Positions 34,376 through 47,339 are shown, counted from the first letter of the stretch. The stretch: DNA of 64,000 bases from Ananas comosus (GCF_001540865.1 NC_033645.1:3280773-3344772); one strand, 5' to 3'. The notes: generated from the sequence alone by a model not told the origin. Numbers and translations are program-made.

Positions 34376-34760
34376 CTAGGCGCCCTCCCCGTCGCCTCCT
34401 CCTCCGCCGATGAACCCACCACCTCCTTCCGCCGCCTTTCCCTCTCCCATGGCGTCCATGTCCTGCATGGCATTGGCATCGGCATCCATGACCCGCATAG
34501 CGTCGGCATCGAGTGGGACCGGTGCCGCCTGCATGTCGTACTGCAGCGGCCACGAGCTGTTGCACGGGACCGCGAACGAGGCAGCACGCAGCAGCGCGAC
34601 ATCAATCCGGTGGAAGTTGAGCGTGAAGTTGACGTCTAAGAAGCCCGCGACGGCCGCGCGGTTGTCGTTCTCGGCAACCACCGTGAGGGGCATCCGGACG
34701 CCGAGCGTGCCGAACTGGTCGTAGTCAAGCCAGCCTAGGTGCGCCGTAGGCACGCGAAGT
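34376..34760 (-). pseudogene. Captured gene fragment, possibly LEA_2/NHL-type
   Basis: The minus-strand frame reads RVPTAHLGWLDYDQFGTLGV, RMPLTVVAENDNRAAVAG, VNFTLNFHRIDVALLRAASF and PLQYDMQAAPVPLDADAMR. The alternating hydrophobic pattern with V.AENDN resembles the LEA_2 (harpin-induced/NHL) fold of plant proteins. There is no start or end of a full protein, and the C-terminal part degenerates into DAMRVMDADANAMQDMDA and Gly-rich sequence. It lies inside the Pack-MULE. Family assignment is tentative. Confidence 0.45.
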
Positions 34761-34816
34761 GGGGGGAAGAAGGAAGAGAAGGAGGAAGAGGAGGAGAAAT
34801 GGTGCAAATTTCACCC

Positions 34817-34893
34817 AAAATTGCACCATTTCGCCTAAAATTGCACTATTTCGTCCAATTTTGCACCATTTCGAACAAAACTGCACAATTTTT
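34817..34893. repeat. 20-bp minisatellite inside the Pack-MULE
   Basis: About 3.5 units of AAAATTGCACCATTTCGCCT with small changes (CTATTTCGTCC, CCATTTCGAAC). It lies exactly between the two captured gene pieces. Confidence 0.65.
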
Positions 34894-34974
34894 CTTTCTC
34901 CTCCTCTTCCTCTTTCTTCTTCCTTTTTACACTATTACACTATTTTTTACACCTTAAAAAATTGCATTCTTTGG

Positions 34975-35460
34975 GCGCTCTCATCTCCCTCGCCGGAAAG
35001 TAGGACTCAAACGGCGATCTTGAGGGCATGGATCCACTTCTTCATCTTAGAATCAAGGGTGCCCGACTCGATCCTCTGGACTTCCTTGATGCTCATCTTG
35101 TCAACGCCATCGGCGGCGAGGGCCTTCGCGATGGTGTCGCGGCGGACGGCAATGTACATCTGGCTCAGCTCCCGGTCGTACCCGGTGCGAATCATGCGGC
35201 GAGTGATCTCCGTGAGGTCGGCGATGGCCTCGGCACGGAGGAGGTCGGAGGAGAAGTGGTCGGCGGAAAGGGATCCCCGGCCTCCTCCTCCTCCGCCGCT
35301 GCAGCGGGAGTCCTCGAGATTGGCACCGTGGGGTTGGGGGTCGGATTGGGGGTAGGAGGTAGGGTTGTCGTCATGGGAGAGAGAGAAGCGGCAGAAAGAG
35401 GAGGTGGGTTCATCGTCGAAGGAGGACGCGATGGGAAGGGCGCAGCGGAGGAAGAGGTGG
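34975..35460 (-). pseudogene. Captured EXO70 exocyst subunit fragment, with nonsense codon
   Basis: EXO70 tethers secretory vesicles to the plasma membrane. The minus-strand frame has SADHFSSDLLRAEAIADLTE, ITRRMIRTGYDRELSQMYIA, VRRDTIAKALAADGVDKMSI and KEVQRIESGTLDSKMKKWIH, the conserved middle region of plant EXO70 proteins. After ALKIAV a TGA stands at 35009-35007 where Arg is expected (CGA to TGA), and the frame resumes VLLSGEG before homology ends near 34975. It covers perhaps a quarter of a full protein. It lies inside the Pack-MULE, so it is a transduplicated fragment and not a resident gene. Confidence 0.75.
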
Positions 35461-35646
35461 CGGAAGAAAAAAATAACAAAGAAAAAAAAAGAAGAGAGAG
35501 AAAAAAAAAGAGAGAAAGAAAAGGAATAAAAGTATTTTCGTCCGATGACGAAAATCCAGTCCAAATCTGCAAAACTGAAGAAGGTGGCCAAGTTTTGCAA
35601 AAGCTTAAAACTTGTGAATTTTTTATATAAATTGGCCATTATTCAC

Positions 35647-36176
35647 ATGCTTGCTAATCCAAACCAAACAATTATTCTCAAACAATTAAAAAAAAAGAAT
35701 GAAAATTTAAGCCAAATTAAGTGCATTTAAAAAAGAAAAAAAACAGAAAACAAAGAAGCCATTTCCTTGCCCTTTGAATTGCCCAAAACAATGGTTGTTG
35801 ATCCCAACTGCCAAAAGGCTGCAGAACGGGAATACCCAAGGCGAAGCCTCTTCATCTGAAGGTATATATAACAAACACAGATATAATATCCACAAAATTA
35901 TTCCTCTTACTTATTGGTAATTAACAAGATCACATCATTTTCACTGTCCTTTAAGTTAAACCAAACCAAAACAAACAAACAAACAAACAAAAATTACACC
36001 GCATAAATATGATAAACTAGTACGCACTGCCAATTATGATAATAATAATACACATGCGCGCGCGCACACGTACACATTCACGAGTGAATCACCAAAAGCT
36101 TTTAAATATTTCCGCGATCAGCATTACAAATACAACTCAAGAGAGAGAGAGAAGGGCCACTGAGAAGAAAGAAGCA
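35647..36176 (+). promoter_or_regulatory. Upstream region and leader of the CER1-type gene
   Basis: AT-rich spacer with (AAAC)n near 35968-35990 and an alternating CG/CA tract (36056-36072), then a GA-rich leader (36140-36152) running to the ATG at 36177. Promoter elements are not clear. Confidence 0.4.
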
Positions 36177-39100
36177 ATGGCTTCCCAACCAGGGCCTTTC
36201 ACGCAGTGGCCATGGCAGAGACTCGGCAACTTCAAGGTGTCTCCTCTCCTTCAGTATCTATGAAACTATATATCTGCACCTTCGTCATTTTCCGCCTCTC
36301 CGTCGCTATAGATTCTGATTAACATACACTCTCCTCTTTGTTTTCGATGAAGTATATAATACTAGCTCCGTGGGTCGCGCACAGTTCCTATAAGTTCGTG
36401 ACAAGCGAGAGAGAGGAGAGAGATATGCTGAACTTCCTCGTCTTCCCTGCTCTACTGCTGAGGCTTCTCTACGCGCAGCTGTGGATCTCCGTTTCTCGCT
36501 TCCAGACTGCCAGAAGCAAACACAGGATAGTCAGCAAAAGCCTAGACTTTGAACAGGTCGACAGGGAGAGAAACTGGTAAATGAAAGATCGGCAGTGAAG
36601 AACCCTTTCCATATGTTTTGCTCATTTCGGAGTAAATATAACAAGTACTCTACCCCCAGAGAAATAAGATCCTTATATTATTTGACCTTCTCAATGTTTA
36701 GACTCTTTCTACTATTAGAGGGTATTTGGATCGACAAATCTGTAGATCCAACGTAACTCAAGTGCAGTGGTGTTTGAGTTTTTCTAAAGTGTGATTATCT
36801 TTTTGTTGTTTGTTTTGACGTAACTCGTACAGTCTGAAAGTTAAATTCAATTACTTCTTCTGTTTGTTTTGATGTAACTTGATGTGGGTGAAATTAGTTT
36901 TTCGAGTTCCATTGTTTGTTTTAATGTAAGTGGTAAACTTACTGCTATAAAATTTAACCTATTATATAATTAAAATTTTCATTATTATTTAAAGGTAATT
37001 CTAATTTATTATAAATAAGGTAATTTTAACAAATTATAAAGGAAGTAGAGTTTAGGTTTTACTATTTAATAAATTTTTTAGAGAAGGTTGAGTGTGGCGG
37101 AAGTCGAGTTCGGCACTTTAGAGGAAGAAGTCGAGAGTAGGTGAAGTGGAGGTCTAACATAACTTAAATTACATTATATTGTTTACTTACACCAAAACAA
37201 ATAATAAAAGTGATGAAATTTGAGTTTCTTTCCTCCACTTACACCAAAACAAACGGACCCTGAGCGTCGTGAAGCCACATTTTCTTTATATTATAGAAAC
37301 TATTAGACGGCACTGAACTATGAAGCAATATCGAAATATGATCAACTTTTCACAAATACCACTACACTACATTATATTATAACAGTTCCTAAAAAGAAAA
37401 TGTGGCATGAGTGGGGTTTTAGTGCCAGTAGTACAAGCATTTAAGGGGTTAAATTGAGGATCTTATATTTTAGAGGGCAAATTTGTGCTCTATGTGTCTG
37501 ACTATACTAATATATATTGCGGGTCAATGAAACACCGCAGGGATGATCAGGTTATATTGACGGCTCTGCTGTTCTACATGGCGAAGGCGTTGAAGGTACC
37601 TGGAGCTTCTCACATTCCATGGTGGGATACAAAGGGAGTAGTCATCACCATTCTTCTTCATATGGGCCCTGTGGAGTTCCTCTACTACTGGCTTCACAGG
37701 GCTTTGCACCACCATTTCCTCTACTCTAGATACCATTCACACCATCATGCATCCATCGTCACCGAGCCCATTACATGTAAAGCTCTCTCACCGTCACTTC
37801 CATGTTAATCTGCCTTACAACAATATTATTGTGCGCCTACTTTCGTAAAATTGTGACATTTCATCTTCAAAATTAAAAGAGAGAGTCATCCGCTGTTATC
37901 TAAAGTGGCCTGAGTTTGATCTTTCTTATTTCTTGTTTCTTAATAGTTTTTACAAAATTTTGTACTTAAATAATATAGCTGAGCATTTAGTACTAGTTTC
38001 ATATATAGAGAGAAGCCCAAAGAAACAAGAAGAACAGCCTTCGGGATATGAATATGTGCACGCTAACACATGTCTGAAGAAATAATCGAATTTGCTCCAC
38101 AGGAGTGTCTACAGAGTAAACACACTATTTAACTAATACTAGTAATAAGATTTCAAATGTGCTGACAAAGATCTGAGACCGCATGTTCAAGTATTGTAAG
38201 CAATTAACCATCGAAAAGAGAACTATTTCAACTATCAAAAAGCAAAACGTCACAATTGGGCAAAACTTTTCGGTTAATAACATTATGCTCATTACTCTAT
38301 ACTTACATGTGCGGCCCTTCTGGCTTATAGCTTGTTGAATTTTGCAGCCGTCATTCATCCGTTTGCCGAAGAAGTGGTCTACTTTCTACTCTTTGCTATC
38401 CCGATGGTATCTGCTGCTGTCACCAGGACATCGTCAATCATTGCATTTCTTGGGTACCTCGTCTACATTGATTTCATGAACTACATGGGCCACTGCAACT
38501 TCGAAATAGTCCCCAAATGGCTCTTTGGCATCTTCCCCCCTTTAAAGTATCTCATGTACACTCCCTCGTAAGTATAGCATCAAACAAAGAGAACTATAGA
38601 AATTAATATGGGAATTGAACTAAACATTTTGTTGATAAGTAATTATCTTCTTGATGGTCTTTTCAGCATGATCACCTTTTTGACAAGAATTAAAAAAATG
38701 TGAATTTGCAGAAATGAACCACCTTTTTTTTTTTTTTTTTTTTCATTTTCGCAACCTTAGCCCACTTTTCAATTTTCGGTACCAAACCATCCCTCAAAAC
38801 ACAATTAGAGTGTTAAATGATCGATGCCCAACATATTTCAAAACTGTGCATTGATCATCTAATTGTACGATTGAAATTGTAAAACTGTGCATCGTTGTCC
38901 TCAGGGAAAAAGCATCATGCAAAGAGGGCAAGCATGAATAGTTTGTTAATTGAAATTGATCTTTAAGTAATCAAGTTGTTGCTTTTGTAGGTTCCATTCC
39001 CTTCACCACACAAATTTTCGAACAAATTACTCCTTGTTCATGCCTTTATATGACTACATATATGGCACTTATGACAAGTCATCAGACCACATTTATGAGA

Positions 39101-41246
39101 GATCTCTCAAGGGGAAGGAAGAGAGGCCTGATGTAGTTCACCTTACCCACTTAACAACATTCGAATCGATTTTCTACCTAAGACTAGGGTTTGCTTCATT
39201 GGCATCCAAACCGTACAACCCAAATCAGTTCTTACGGACCGTATGGCCACTTATGCATGTATCAGTGCTACTGACGAGGATCTATGGGACTCCATTCACA
39301 GTAGAGAGGAATAGATTGAAGAGACTCCAACTGGAGGCATGGATGGTACCAAGATACGGCTTCCAGGTGAAATCCAGTTAACTTGTGTTGTGTACCATGG
39401 TGTTGTTGCTCTAATTTAGAGAATTCAAAATGAGGGTTTGATGATTCTTCTCTGCAGTATATATCACCAGCTGAGAGAGATTCAATCAATGGATTAATTG
39501 AGAAAGCAATCTTAGATGCAGAAGCAAGAGGGACCAAAGTTACAAGTCTAGGTCTCTTGAACCAAGTAAGTTGATGTTGTTTGTGAGCTATAGATGCATG
39601 TATGCCAAACTCGCATTGAAGAATTTAAGTTGCTTGTTTATATCATCCATAATCACTTCTAGACATTAATAACTAAGCCCTCTTAATGTTCCATATGCTT
39701 GTAATTTCAGGGCGATGAATTGAATGGATATGGCAAGCTTTATGTCAAAAGGAACCCTACCTTGAAGCTGAGAATTGTGGATGGGACCAGCTTGGCAGTT
39801 GCCCTAGTTCTCAATAATATTCCCAAAGGCATCAATAATGTTCTCCTTATAGGAAAACCTTCCAAGATGGCTTACACTTTATCTTTGGCCTTGTGTCAAA
39901 GGGAAGTCCAGGTAGACCAAATTCACAAAGAGATTGGCATTTGCTATTTAATGAAATTTGCACATTGATTGATCCTCAATAGTTGAATTATGTTCAATCT
40001 AAAACATTTAAGACTAATGGAACAGGTAGAGATGGTTCAGAAGGATTTATATGAGCTCATGCTATTTCGATTGCCACTAGAAATGAAGAATCGTTTGGTG
40101 CTGTCTAAAATGTACACAAGCAAGGTAAAGTTCGATAATTTTTCACTCTCTGGCGAACATTCAAGTAAAAATAGATAGTTCTTTATATATGAGTTTCCTA
40201 TTTGTTACAGAATTTCTCTCTAGGCTATTAATATGATCAGAATTGCTAAAATTCTTATACTGTCAAAACAAAACAAAAAAAAAAAAACTCTCAGTAAATG
40301 TTGATACGAGTCCTGTATGTTCACCATCCATGGTGAAACAATAGTGTGCCAAACATAAATTTCGTGAGTCAAATGCAGATTTGGCTGGTTGGAGATGGAG
40401 TGAGAAACGAAGAACAAAGCAAGGCAACAAAGGGTACTCATTTTATTCCATATTCTCAATTCCCTCCCAAGACTCTGCGCAAAGACTGTGTATATTGGTG
40501 GACCCCAGCAGTGATAGTCCCAAAGGAGTATGAAAACCTACATGCTTGTGAGGTAAATTTTATGGGCAAAAGCGGTTTCACTGTTTTAACTAGTTTTCCT
40601 ACAAAGCTTCTTTAAGTAATGTCAGAATCATGTGGTATACAAGATCACAGTCGGGTTCAGAAGCATCAAGCAATTTATAAACTTTAGACTATATAAACTA
40701 TAACATAATAAATTAGCTAATAAAAAGTAACACATGCATTGCAATTCAAATAAATTCCAATCACTACCCAAACAAATAAGAGCAATCCAACTTTTCAATC
40801 AGGGCCATTAGCGTCTTCAACCACTTAAACATAGAAATTCTTTCTCTAAAGACCCAATAAAATTTTACTTCAACTAGCTGTTCTTCACCATCTAAGGGCA
40901 AGTTTCAGTACATGAAGATTCTTCCTTAAAAGTGCCCATTTGCCATTAGTTTAAGTAATCATATAATTTTTTTTTTCTACTTCTGCATAAATCATTAGTC
41001 ACTCTTACTGCATTAGAATTAGTCTGTAACCTCTTTTTTACGACTATACATTTTCTTATTATGCCACAATCCAAGAATTGGCTACCGAGGAGGGTGATGA
41101 GCGCATGGCGGGCGGCTGGAATAGTCCACGCATTGGAAGAATGGACCGAACACGAGTGCGGTGAGACTGTGATCGGCATCGAGAAAACATGGCGGGCAGC
41201 CCTAAAACATGGATTCCTTCCATTTGAGCAATGCATGAATCAGTGA
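36177..41246 (+). CDS. CER1-like: CER1-type very-long-chain aldehyde decarbonylase (wax alkane synthesis), 622 aa
   Basis: ER membrane enzyme that, with CER3 and cytochrome b5, makes cuticular wax alkanes from very-long-chain acyl precursors (family knowledge). Ten exons: 36177-36236, 36353-36576, 37541-37776, 38348-38567, 38991-39366, 39458-39565, 39711-39911, 40026-40124, 40379-40552, 41076-41246. All junctions are GT-AG and in phase; total 1869 bp. The N-terminal half is a fatty-acid-hydroxylase domain with His clusters HRALHH (147-152), HSHHH (160-164) and HSLHH (249-253). The C-terminal half is the WAX2 domain with KLRIVDGTSLAVALVLN, LIGKPSKMAYTLSLAL, IWLVGDGVR and NWLPRRVMSAWRAAGIVHAL, ending near HGFLPFEQC. 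Length is that of CER1. It could be a CER1 paralogue (rice GL1-4/GL1-5 type). CER3 is less likely because the His clusters are intact. A decayed MITE may lie in intron 2 (about 36717-37262). Confidence 0.93.
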
Positions 41247-41640
41247 AACACTATTTCACTCTCATCTTTGGATCTACAATAAGGATCTGCCGATCTTTGT
41301 CCTCACGAAACTTGGTTATATTATGTCAGCCCTAAAATTTATTGCTTTGTGTTCATCTCATCTTCGCGTGTTAAAAACCTTCTATCGAACATCTGTAACC
41401 TTATATTACTCCTAGAATCTCCACTTGGCTTCATGAAATGAGTTTTTCCCCCCCCTTTAATTTTGGCTGATTTATCATACAAGTTAGTAATTTCAATGTT
41501 CTAAAAATACTTTAAAAAAGATGCAACATTTTATTAAAAATTACCAAAACCTATGTATTCCTATAGATAGAAGCATCTCATAGATTTTACTTTGAGGGGG
41601 GAAATAGTGGGAACAAACAATCCAACGCAATACAACATCN

Positions 41641-41673
<33 letters not shown>

Positions 41674-42464
41674 AGCAAGGAAAAAGGGGAGCGTGGAGAA
41701 AAGTGTGGACCTCCGAATGAAGTGACTCAGATCCAAAGAGGAGAACCCATTTCTCGCCTCAGGGATGAAGCCGAGCTCCCAATTTCCATTATTTTCATAA
41801 CAAATTTTTCGTAGCACGAGAAAAGAGCGAGGAGGACGAAGGACGGGGAAGGTTATTTCTGGTATTTTATGAAAATTGGGCGGCGCATATCTAAATCCGG
41901 TGGCGAAACTCACCAATATGCCGACTTTGCGAAGCCGCTGGAGAGGAAACCGAACCTGCCGAGTTCATCTTTCGGTTGCTTATCAAATTTCGGCGACGGG
42001 ACATCTTCGTTCGCCGACTACAAGTGAAAGCCGCTGGTGAGAACTCTGGTTTGCCGACTTCACCTTGCAGTTGATGGCCTGATCCGGATTTTGTAAAAAC
42101 TCCACGCCCTCAAATTTTGCAACTTTTTGAAAAAGTGCCCAAGTTTCGGTTTAGAAAAGTTTGTTCATATATAACAAACAAAAAAAAATGTCTTTCAAAG
42201 AAGATTAGTTTCTCCAAAAAAAAAATAATAATCAATGACATCTCCTTGATTATCTAATGCTTTTGGATGCTATGGAAAAATTTTCCGATTACATCACTAT
42301 TTTTATATGTAATTTTCTCATCTTAGTTATGAGAAAGAAAGGAAGTTTGGTGATTCACAGCTTTGGTAAGTCCATTCTACTATGTAATGAAAAGGCACCT
42401 ATTTGCAATATACAATGCATTCATACACAAAAGTCGAATTACTTTGTAACCCACGCAAGTGTGC
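41247..42464. other. Convergent region between the CER1-type gene and EXO84
   Basis: Both genes end here. An N at 41640 is followed by a 31-bp poly-A. The stretch 41700-42110 is richer in GC but gives only a short minus-strand frame without known features. No gene called. Confidence 0.45.
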
Positions 42465-45400
42465 TTAGATCCATCGTGGCCGGTTCTTGCTCAAAGCCCC
42501 TCTTTTCTTTTCTGAATTCTCTGCTGCACCAACATTCTTATGCTGTCGATTCCTCACCCTAACCAAATTAGAATCTCCACGTAGCGTTGCAAACCTCTTT
42601 TGAGTGGCAAAATCAGCATCTTCACCAAGAATTTGCTCATCTTCAGAACTCTGAATTTCAGAGCTTACATTCTCATCATCAACCTGAAGTTGGTCATCTT
42701 TAATGGGCTCCTCTGAATTATAACGGTAACAAATATCACCCGTATCAATACACGGATTAAGATCCATACTTCGAAGATGATGTTCTGGCTCAAATGGGCT
42801 TCTATTAGCATCATGAACTGTAAGGGTACCTTCTGATGAGTCTTCTAAACCACCCACAGCAGTATCGTGCTTATTAAAACTTTCAGTAGCTTGGATGTCC
42901 GCTTTGTGACGTTCGACAGTATGAACTACATTTGCATCGTCTGTTGCTGATTGCACCGCAGGAAGTATTAGAGACCCTTCTGATATCAGTTTCTTCAATC
43001 CCTCGCAATCGCCCAATTTACATTCTTCAGTGTTGCCTTCGGTTGCATCATTTCTATCCTCTATGCTGATATTATCTTTCTGGAAACATGTGGAGGAATT
43101 CCCATCATCATCATCATAATCACTGTCATTGACGTCATCATCACCATCATCAACGACATTCCCATCATTTACTAGAGATGCTTCTAGAGAACTAAATCCA
43201 CCATTTTGGTTCTCAAGAACCTCTATTATGTCTTCTTCAGGCAAATTTTTGGTACCTTCATCTAATTGTTCTATGAAATCCAGGTTTTCACGAGCATCCT
43301 CGCCTATAGATGTGCTATCCTCTTCCTGCGAATGGAAAGTCTCTCTCTCGCTTTCCAAGAGCTTGTTAATAGCCTTTTTCGCAGCACTCATGACCCATCT
43401 CTCATCATGAACAACACTGCAAGAAAAGATTGTAAGAAATCCCACATTAATACCAATAGATTATTTATCTGAAAAGAAAATAAAGAAAAATCATTCAAGG
43501 TGGAATTCAGTCCCAGTGAAAGTAAATTGCTGCAGTCATATATTCCATTTTCCTATTTTATGATTACTCCTTATATCACTCTATTAGGCAGCTTGGCTAT
43601 TTGCCTTTATTTAGGTGGTATTGCCAATAAGCTATCCTGTATCAGTCCAGCATGATAGCTTGCATTAAAGCCAACAGATCAGTTGTTCTAAGGAGGACTC
43701 GTGTCCGATGTAACAAGCAAAAGAACAAGCCAACTTTTACCTATCTGGTTCCTTTTCAGTTGCAGTAGTTTTTCCCCCAGCTTTTGCTATTGCATCTATT
43801 GCTGCAGCCTCCAATTCATCAGAAAAGTAACCCCCAAGCCGTGCGAGTTCCAATAGAAAATGAACATCCAAAGAGACCTGCATGATGATATGAAGATAGT
43901 GAAAAAGAAATTGAAAGTCTAATCAGAAGAAAATCGCAAACATATCCACAAATGGAGTACAAAATCATTTCCCAAAAAAAATCCAATCAGAACTTATGTG
44001 CAGACCTAACAAACTAAACCAATACAAAATAGATAGAAGAAAGAAATAATAGATATTTAATTTAATACTGTATTATCAAGAACCATATTGTTTGATGTCA
44101 ATAAAGAGGAGGAAAGATACTGTACCTGATCAGAAAATCTATGATGCTTGCTTACGTGTGACCAGCCCTCAACGCTTCCTCCATACTCTTGGTTATTCAC
44201 AAGCCAAAGAAGTATAGCCTCCGTCAACTCTCCCAGCAGCTTCTTTGCCAGCCAAATTTCACCAGAAAAAATGGTTTCAGAAAGAGCTTCTATCTGCCTC
44301 AGCCGCAGAAATACTACCTAATAACATAACGCAGCAGTATGAATACCAGAAACGTAACATGAGTTGCATATAGAAACTCTACCAAGAAGAAAATCAAATG
44401 ACACCATTAGCATACCATGAATCATCAAATCCAATTTACTTTTTGCCCTTTTAAGAGTACGAGCAATTCAATTTTAGCTTAGCTGACAACAGTTGTGTAC
44501 CTGGATGAGAAAGGAAGGCATTATGTCTTGTGGTGTACTATGCAAGTACTTGAAAAAAGTACCTAATTCCGAGCCCCTTGGTTTTTCTTGCACACTTGAC
44601 ATGACATCATACATAAATTGCTTGCAAAAACAACACCATATTCTCTCTACTGCTTCTCCAACAGATAGAGTCAGAGGAGAAAGTTCCATTTGTGAAGAGA
44701 GAATAAAACTTCTAGAGAAATTATCAACAATAATCGGAAAAAAACCCAGAAGTGTTGCAGAATTGACTAAAAGCGAGAGTAGTTTCAAGTATCTGTGAGC
44801 TAACCCACTTCTTCGAGAATCACTTCGTAAAGCACGTTCTACAATAGGAATGGCGCACTCAACAGCACGCATATACTCATCAAACAAATCTGCAAGGCCT
44901 TGAAGAATTGAACTTTCCATTTGAAGACTTGCCAATGGGAAAAAGTCATTGATAAATTCCTGATCAGAAATGATTAAAAGGTTGTAAGAACCTATTAAAA
45001 AAATGCCCTTCAAACATCCAGTTAAATCGTTGAACTTTGTAGTACTTCTTTGAATATGATCAGGGTTCAAGTCCAAGGACAAAGTGTAAGGAATGCAAAT
45101 ATATCATTCTATGCAAAAAAATTTCACAGACTTGAATTGTTTCCGCACATGGGATGGATCAAGTAAAACGAACAATACCTGCATTAGGGTAAGGAACTTT
45201 CTTCCGCCACTTGTTAGTAGGCAATATTCAACTTTGCCGTTGACCCCTGTAAGAAAAGTTTTCTCCCTTAATAATCCAGTAATGAGAAACCTACTGAGGA
45301 CCCAAGTATCAGCAGCAGCCAATAAGCCGACAACCTTTTTCAAGTGTTCTACATTCTTTTGCAATATCTTTTTCAAGCAAGGCCCGATCAATCTCATCAA

Positions 45401-47339
45401 ATCTGGCAGCAAGAAGGTTACTGAAGGTCCAAGTAAAGAGCAGTATGAAAAGGTAGAGTTTATAGACTCAACCGCCAGAAAAAGTCCTTCCTCACTTGTT
45501 ACTGTGATGGATTCCACAAATTCATTAAATTCAAGACCAAAGGCCTCAATTTCCTCCCTGGCCCACTGATAAATTTCCGGAACTTCAAAGGATTTCTCGC
45601 CAAACAATTTCAAAAAGACTTTTACCGCCTGAGAAATGATGGAGAAGACTATATGTGCAAGATTTATAATGTAGTTCTCATATAGATATGGTTTAGAACA
45701 CCTCCATTCTCGTTTATTGTACGTGAGGCGTGAATCATAATATTTAAGCAGTAAACGAGCTGCTTGATGATTCTCGCCAAGTTTGCAGAGCCCAATGATT
45801 GCCTTCTTCAATTCAGGTGGTGTAATTCTAGGGTTTTCAGCCAAAAAAGTGAAATGGTCAGCAATTCTTTTTTTCCTAACTGATATTGCAGACATATTTG
45901 ACATGATCGATGGTGATGAAAGATCTTCATTATTCATCTTTTGAAGGTTTTGCGCTTCCATCTCCAAAACAATCAGAGCTTCCTCTAATTGAAGCTCAGA
46001 GAGAAGTATATCCACTGTATCCAATGTATCATACATGTGACTTCTGAAATTATCAGGAGAAGAGGGGCCAAAGTCTTTCAATTCTCCTACTTCGATCTCC
46101 TTCGTATTCTGAGATAGGGTTTCTAAGTAACTACTGTTTGCAAGATCATGGATGAGATTCCTTTGTGTGAAAATGTGCTGTTTAAGTGCGATGACATCAC
46201 TTTGTACAGTTTCAGCTGCCTCAAATATTCTGCAGGTAAAATGTCCATCTTCGTCAAATATGCCAGCAGAGACAACGTAAAAAGATACAAAATTTGATAA
46301 TGCTCTTTAAACGTATGCTCCGGTGAATTAAATATCACAGCTTCGGTCATCTGTATGTGATAGTTAAATAATAGAAAACATTAAGTAAATAAGATCTAAA
46401 ATTCCCCATCAACGCAATTTTCCGTGACTCCGTTAGTAGGCAGTACTCTTTAATAAAACGAGCACAATTTGAATTTTGAACGCATTTCACTATGATTAGA
46501 TTGGTTTGTAAGTAAAACCGCTGAAGAACATCAGAATTTTTTTCTATTTTTATGCATTCAAAGCACGTTTCACATTAGCCTTTTAATTGGTAATACCATG
46601 TTCAAAACATACACATAATGTGAAAGAACCTAATGAAAACAACCAATAACAGTACGAAGTATCAATGTTTTTTTCTCTTTTGAAAAGTTCTTATGGACCA
46701 GCCGGCAAGCAATTGTTAATCGATACTGCAAGAAACAAAGTCAGAATAACTTACTTGATAAAGATCGGATAATTTGCATAAACATTTCTGTAAAAATCTT
46801 CATCCGACGCTTTCTTTAATTCAAGGAGCTCTGAGCACAGAATTTGTATGCCCTGCAGATCACATTAAGAACTCGAGAACTATCAAAGCTTGCTGAAATA
46901 AATTTTTTTTTAAAAAATAATGGTTCAATCTTCCAAACCTTTCTTTTGTTTTAACTGAAACTAAGGATTATCAGCTATACATATTTTGATAAGTAGCTAT
47001 CAACAGTAGAATACTGGTTTCCACAGCAAATGTGGGATTGCTGAGGGAATGAGAAACATCTAGGAATCAAAATCAACCCACATGTGAACGGAATTCGACA
47101 GAATTAAACACGAATGGAGATCAAAGAGGTAATAACCGTCGAAAGCATTCAATAATCTGAAAGAAAACCGATAAAAATCGAACCTTTCCGGTCATCGATT
47201 CGAGCTCCGACGCATATCCAGCGGCGGAGGCCGAACCAGAGGAGCCCTCCGTGTCTTCGTTCTCAGCTCTATCCTCGGCCGCTAGGGTTGCGTCGGGTCG
47301 TCGATCTCGGAAACGGCGGGGCCTCGGAGAGAGAGACAT
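42465..47339 (-). CDS. EXO84: EXO84-family exocyst subunit with a long acidic tail, 1014 aa
   Basis: Exocyst subunit involved in tethering secretory vesicles at the plasma membrane. Exons in coding order: 47339-47184, 46852-46755, 46229-45179, 44959-44501, 44317-44126, 43877-43741, 43416-42465. All are GT-AG with matching phases. Family marks: GIQILCSELLELKKASDEDF and YRNVYANYPIFIKIFEAAET (about 53-90), the linker NLIHDLAN, then the Exo84 C-terminal fold (PELKKAIIGLCKLGENHQAA, SIISQAVKVFLKLFGEKSFE, YCSLLGPSVTF, LAAADTWVLSRF, LTEAILLWLVNNQEY, DERWVMSAAKKAINKLLESE at 702-721). Beyond residue 721 follows a 290-residue acidic, low-complexity tail (DDGDDDVNDSDYDDDDG) ending in basic SEKKRGALSKNRPRWI. 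Typical plant EXO84 proteins are about 750-780 aa. The A/B/C subgroup is not assigned. Confidence 0.85.

Larger units (their letters stand above)
34144..35637. mobile_element. Pack-MULE: Mutator-like element carrying gene fragments
   Basis: Inverted ends of about 150 bp: the left end begins AGCTAATTTGCATCAAAAAT, the right end (reverse-complemented) GGCCAATTTATATAAAAAAT. Both continue with TTTTGAGCTTTT / TTTTAAGCTTTT, GCCACCTT, TTTTGCAGATT and a CTTTCTCT-rich stretch. It is flanked by 9-bp direct repeats ATCATTCAC (34135-34143) and ATTATTCAC (35638-35646), one mismatch, the hallmark of Mutator transposition. The GC-rich interior holds two unrelated broken gene pieces, both on the minus strand, and no transposase. 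A 20-bp minisatellite (34817-34893) joins them. Confidence 0.85.

Noticed and set aside
35028..35630. 200-codon plus-strand frame
   Set aside because: It is antisense to the captured EXO70 fragment, which alone shows family similarity.
41640..41671. N plus long poly-A as a retroposon tail
   Set aside because: No element body or target duplication is visible beside it, and an N next to a homopolymer suggests an assembly join.
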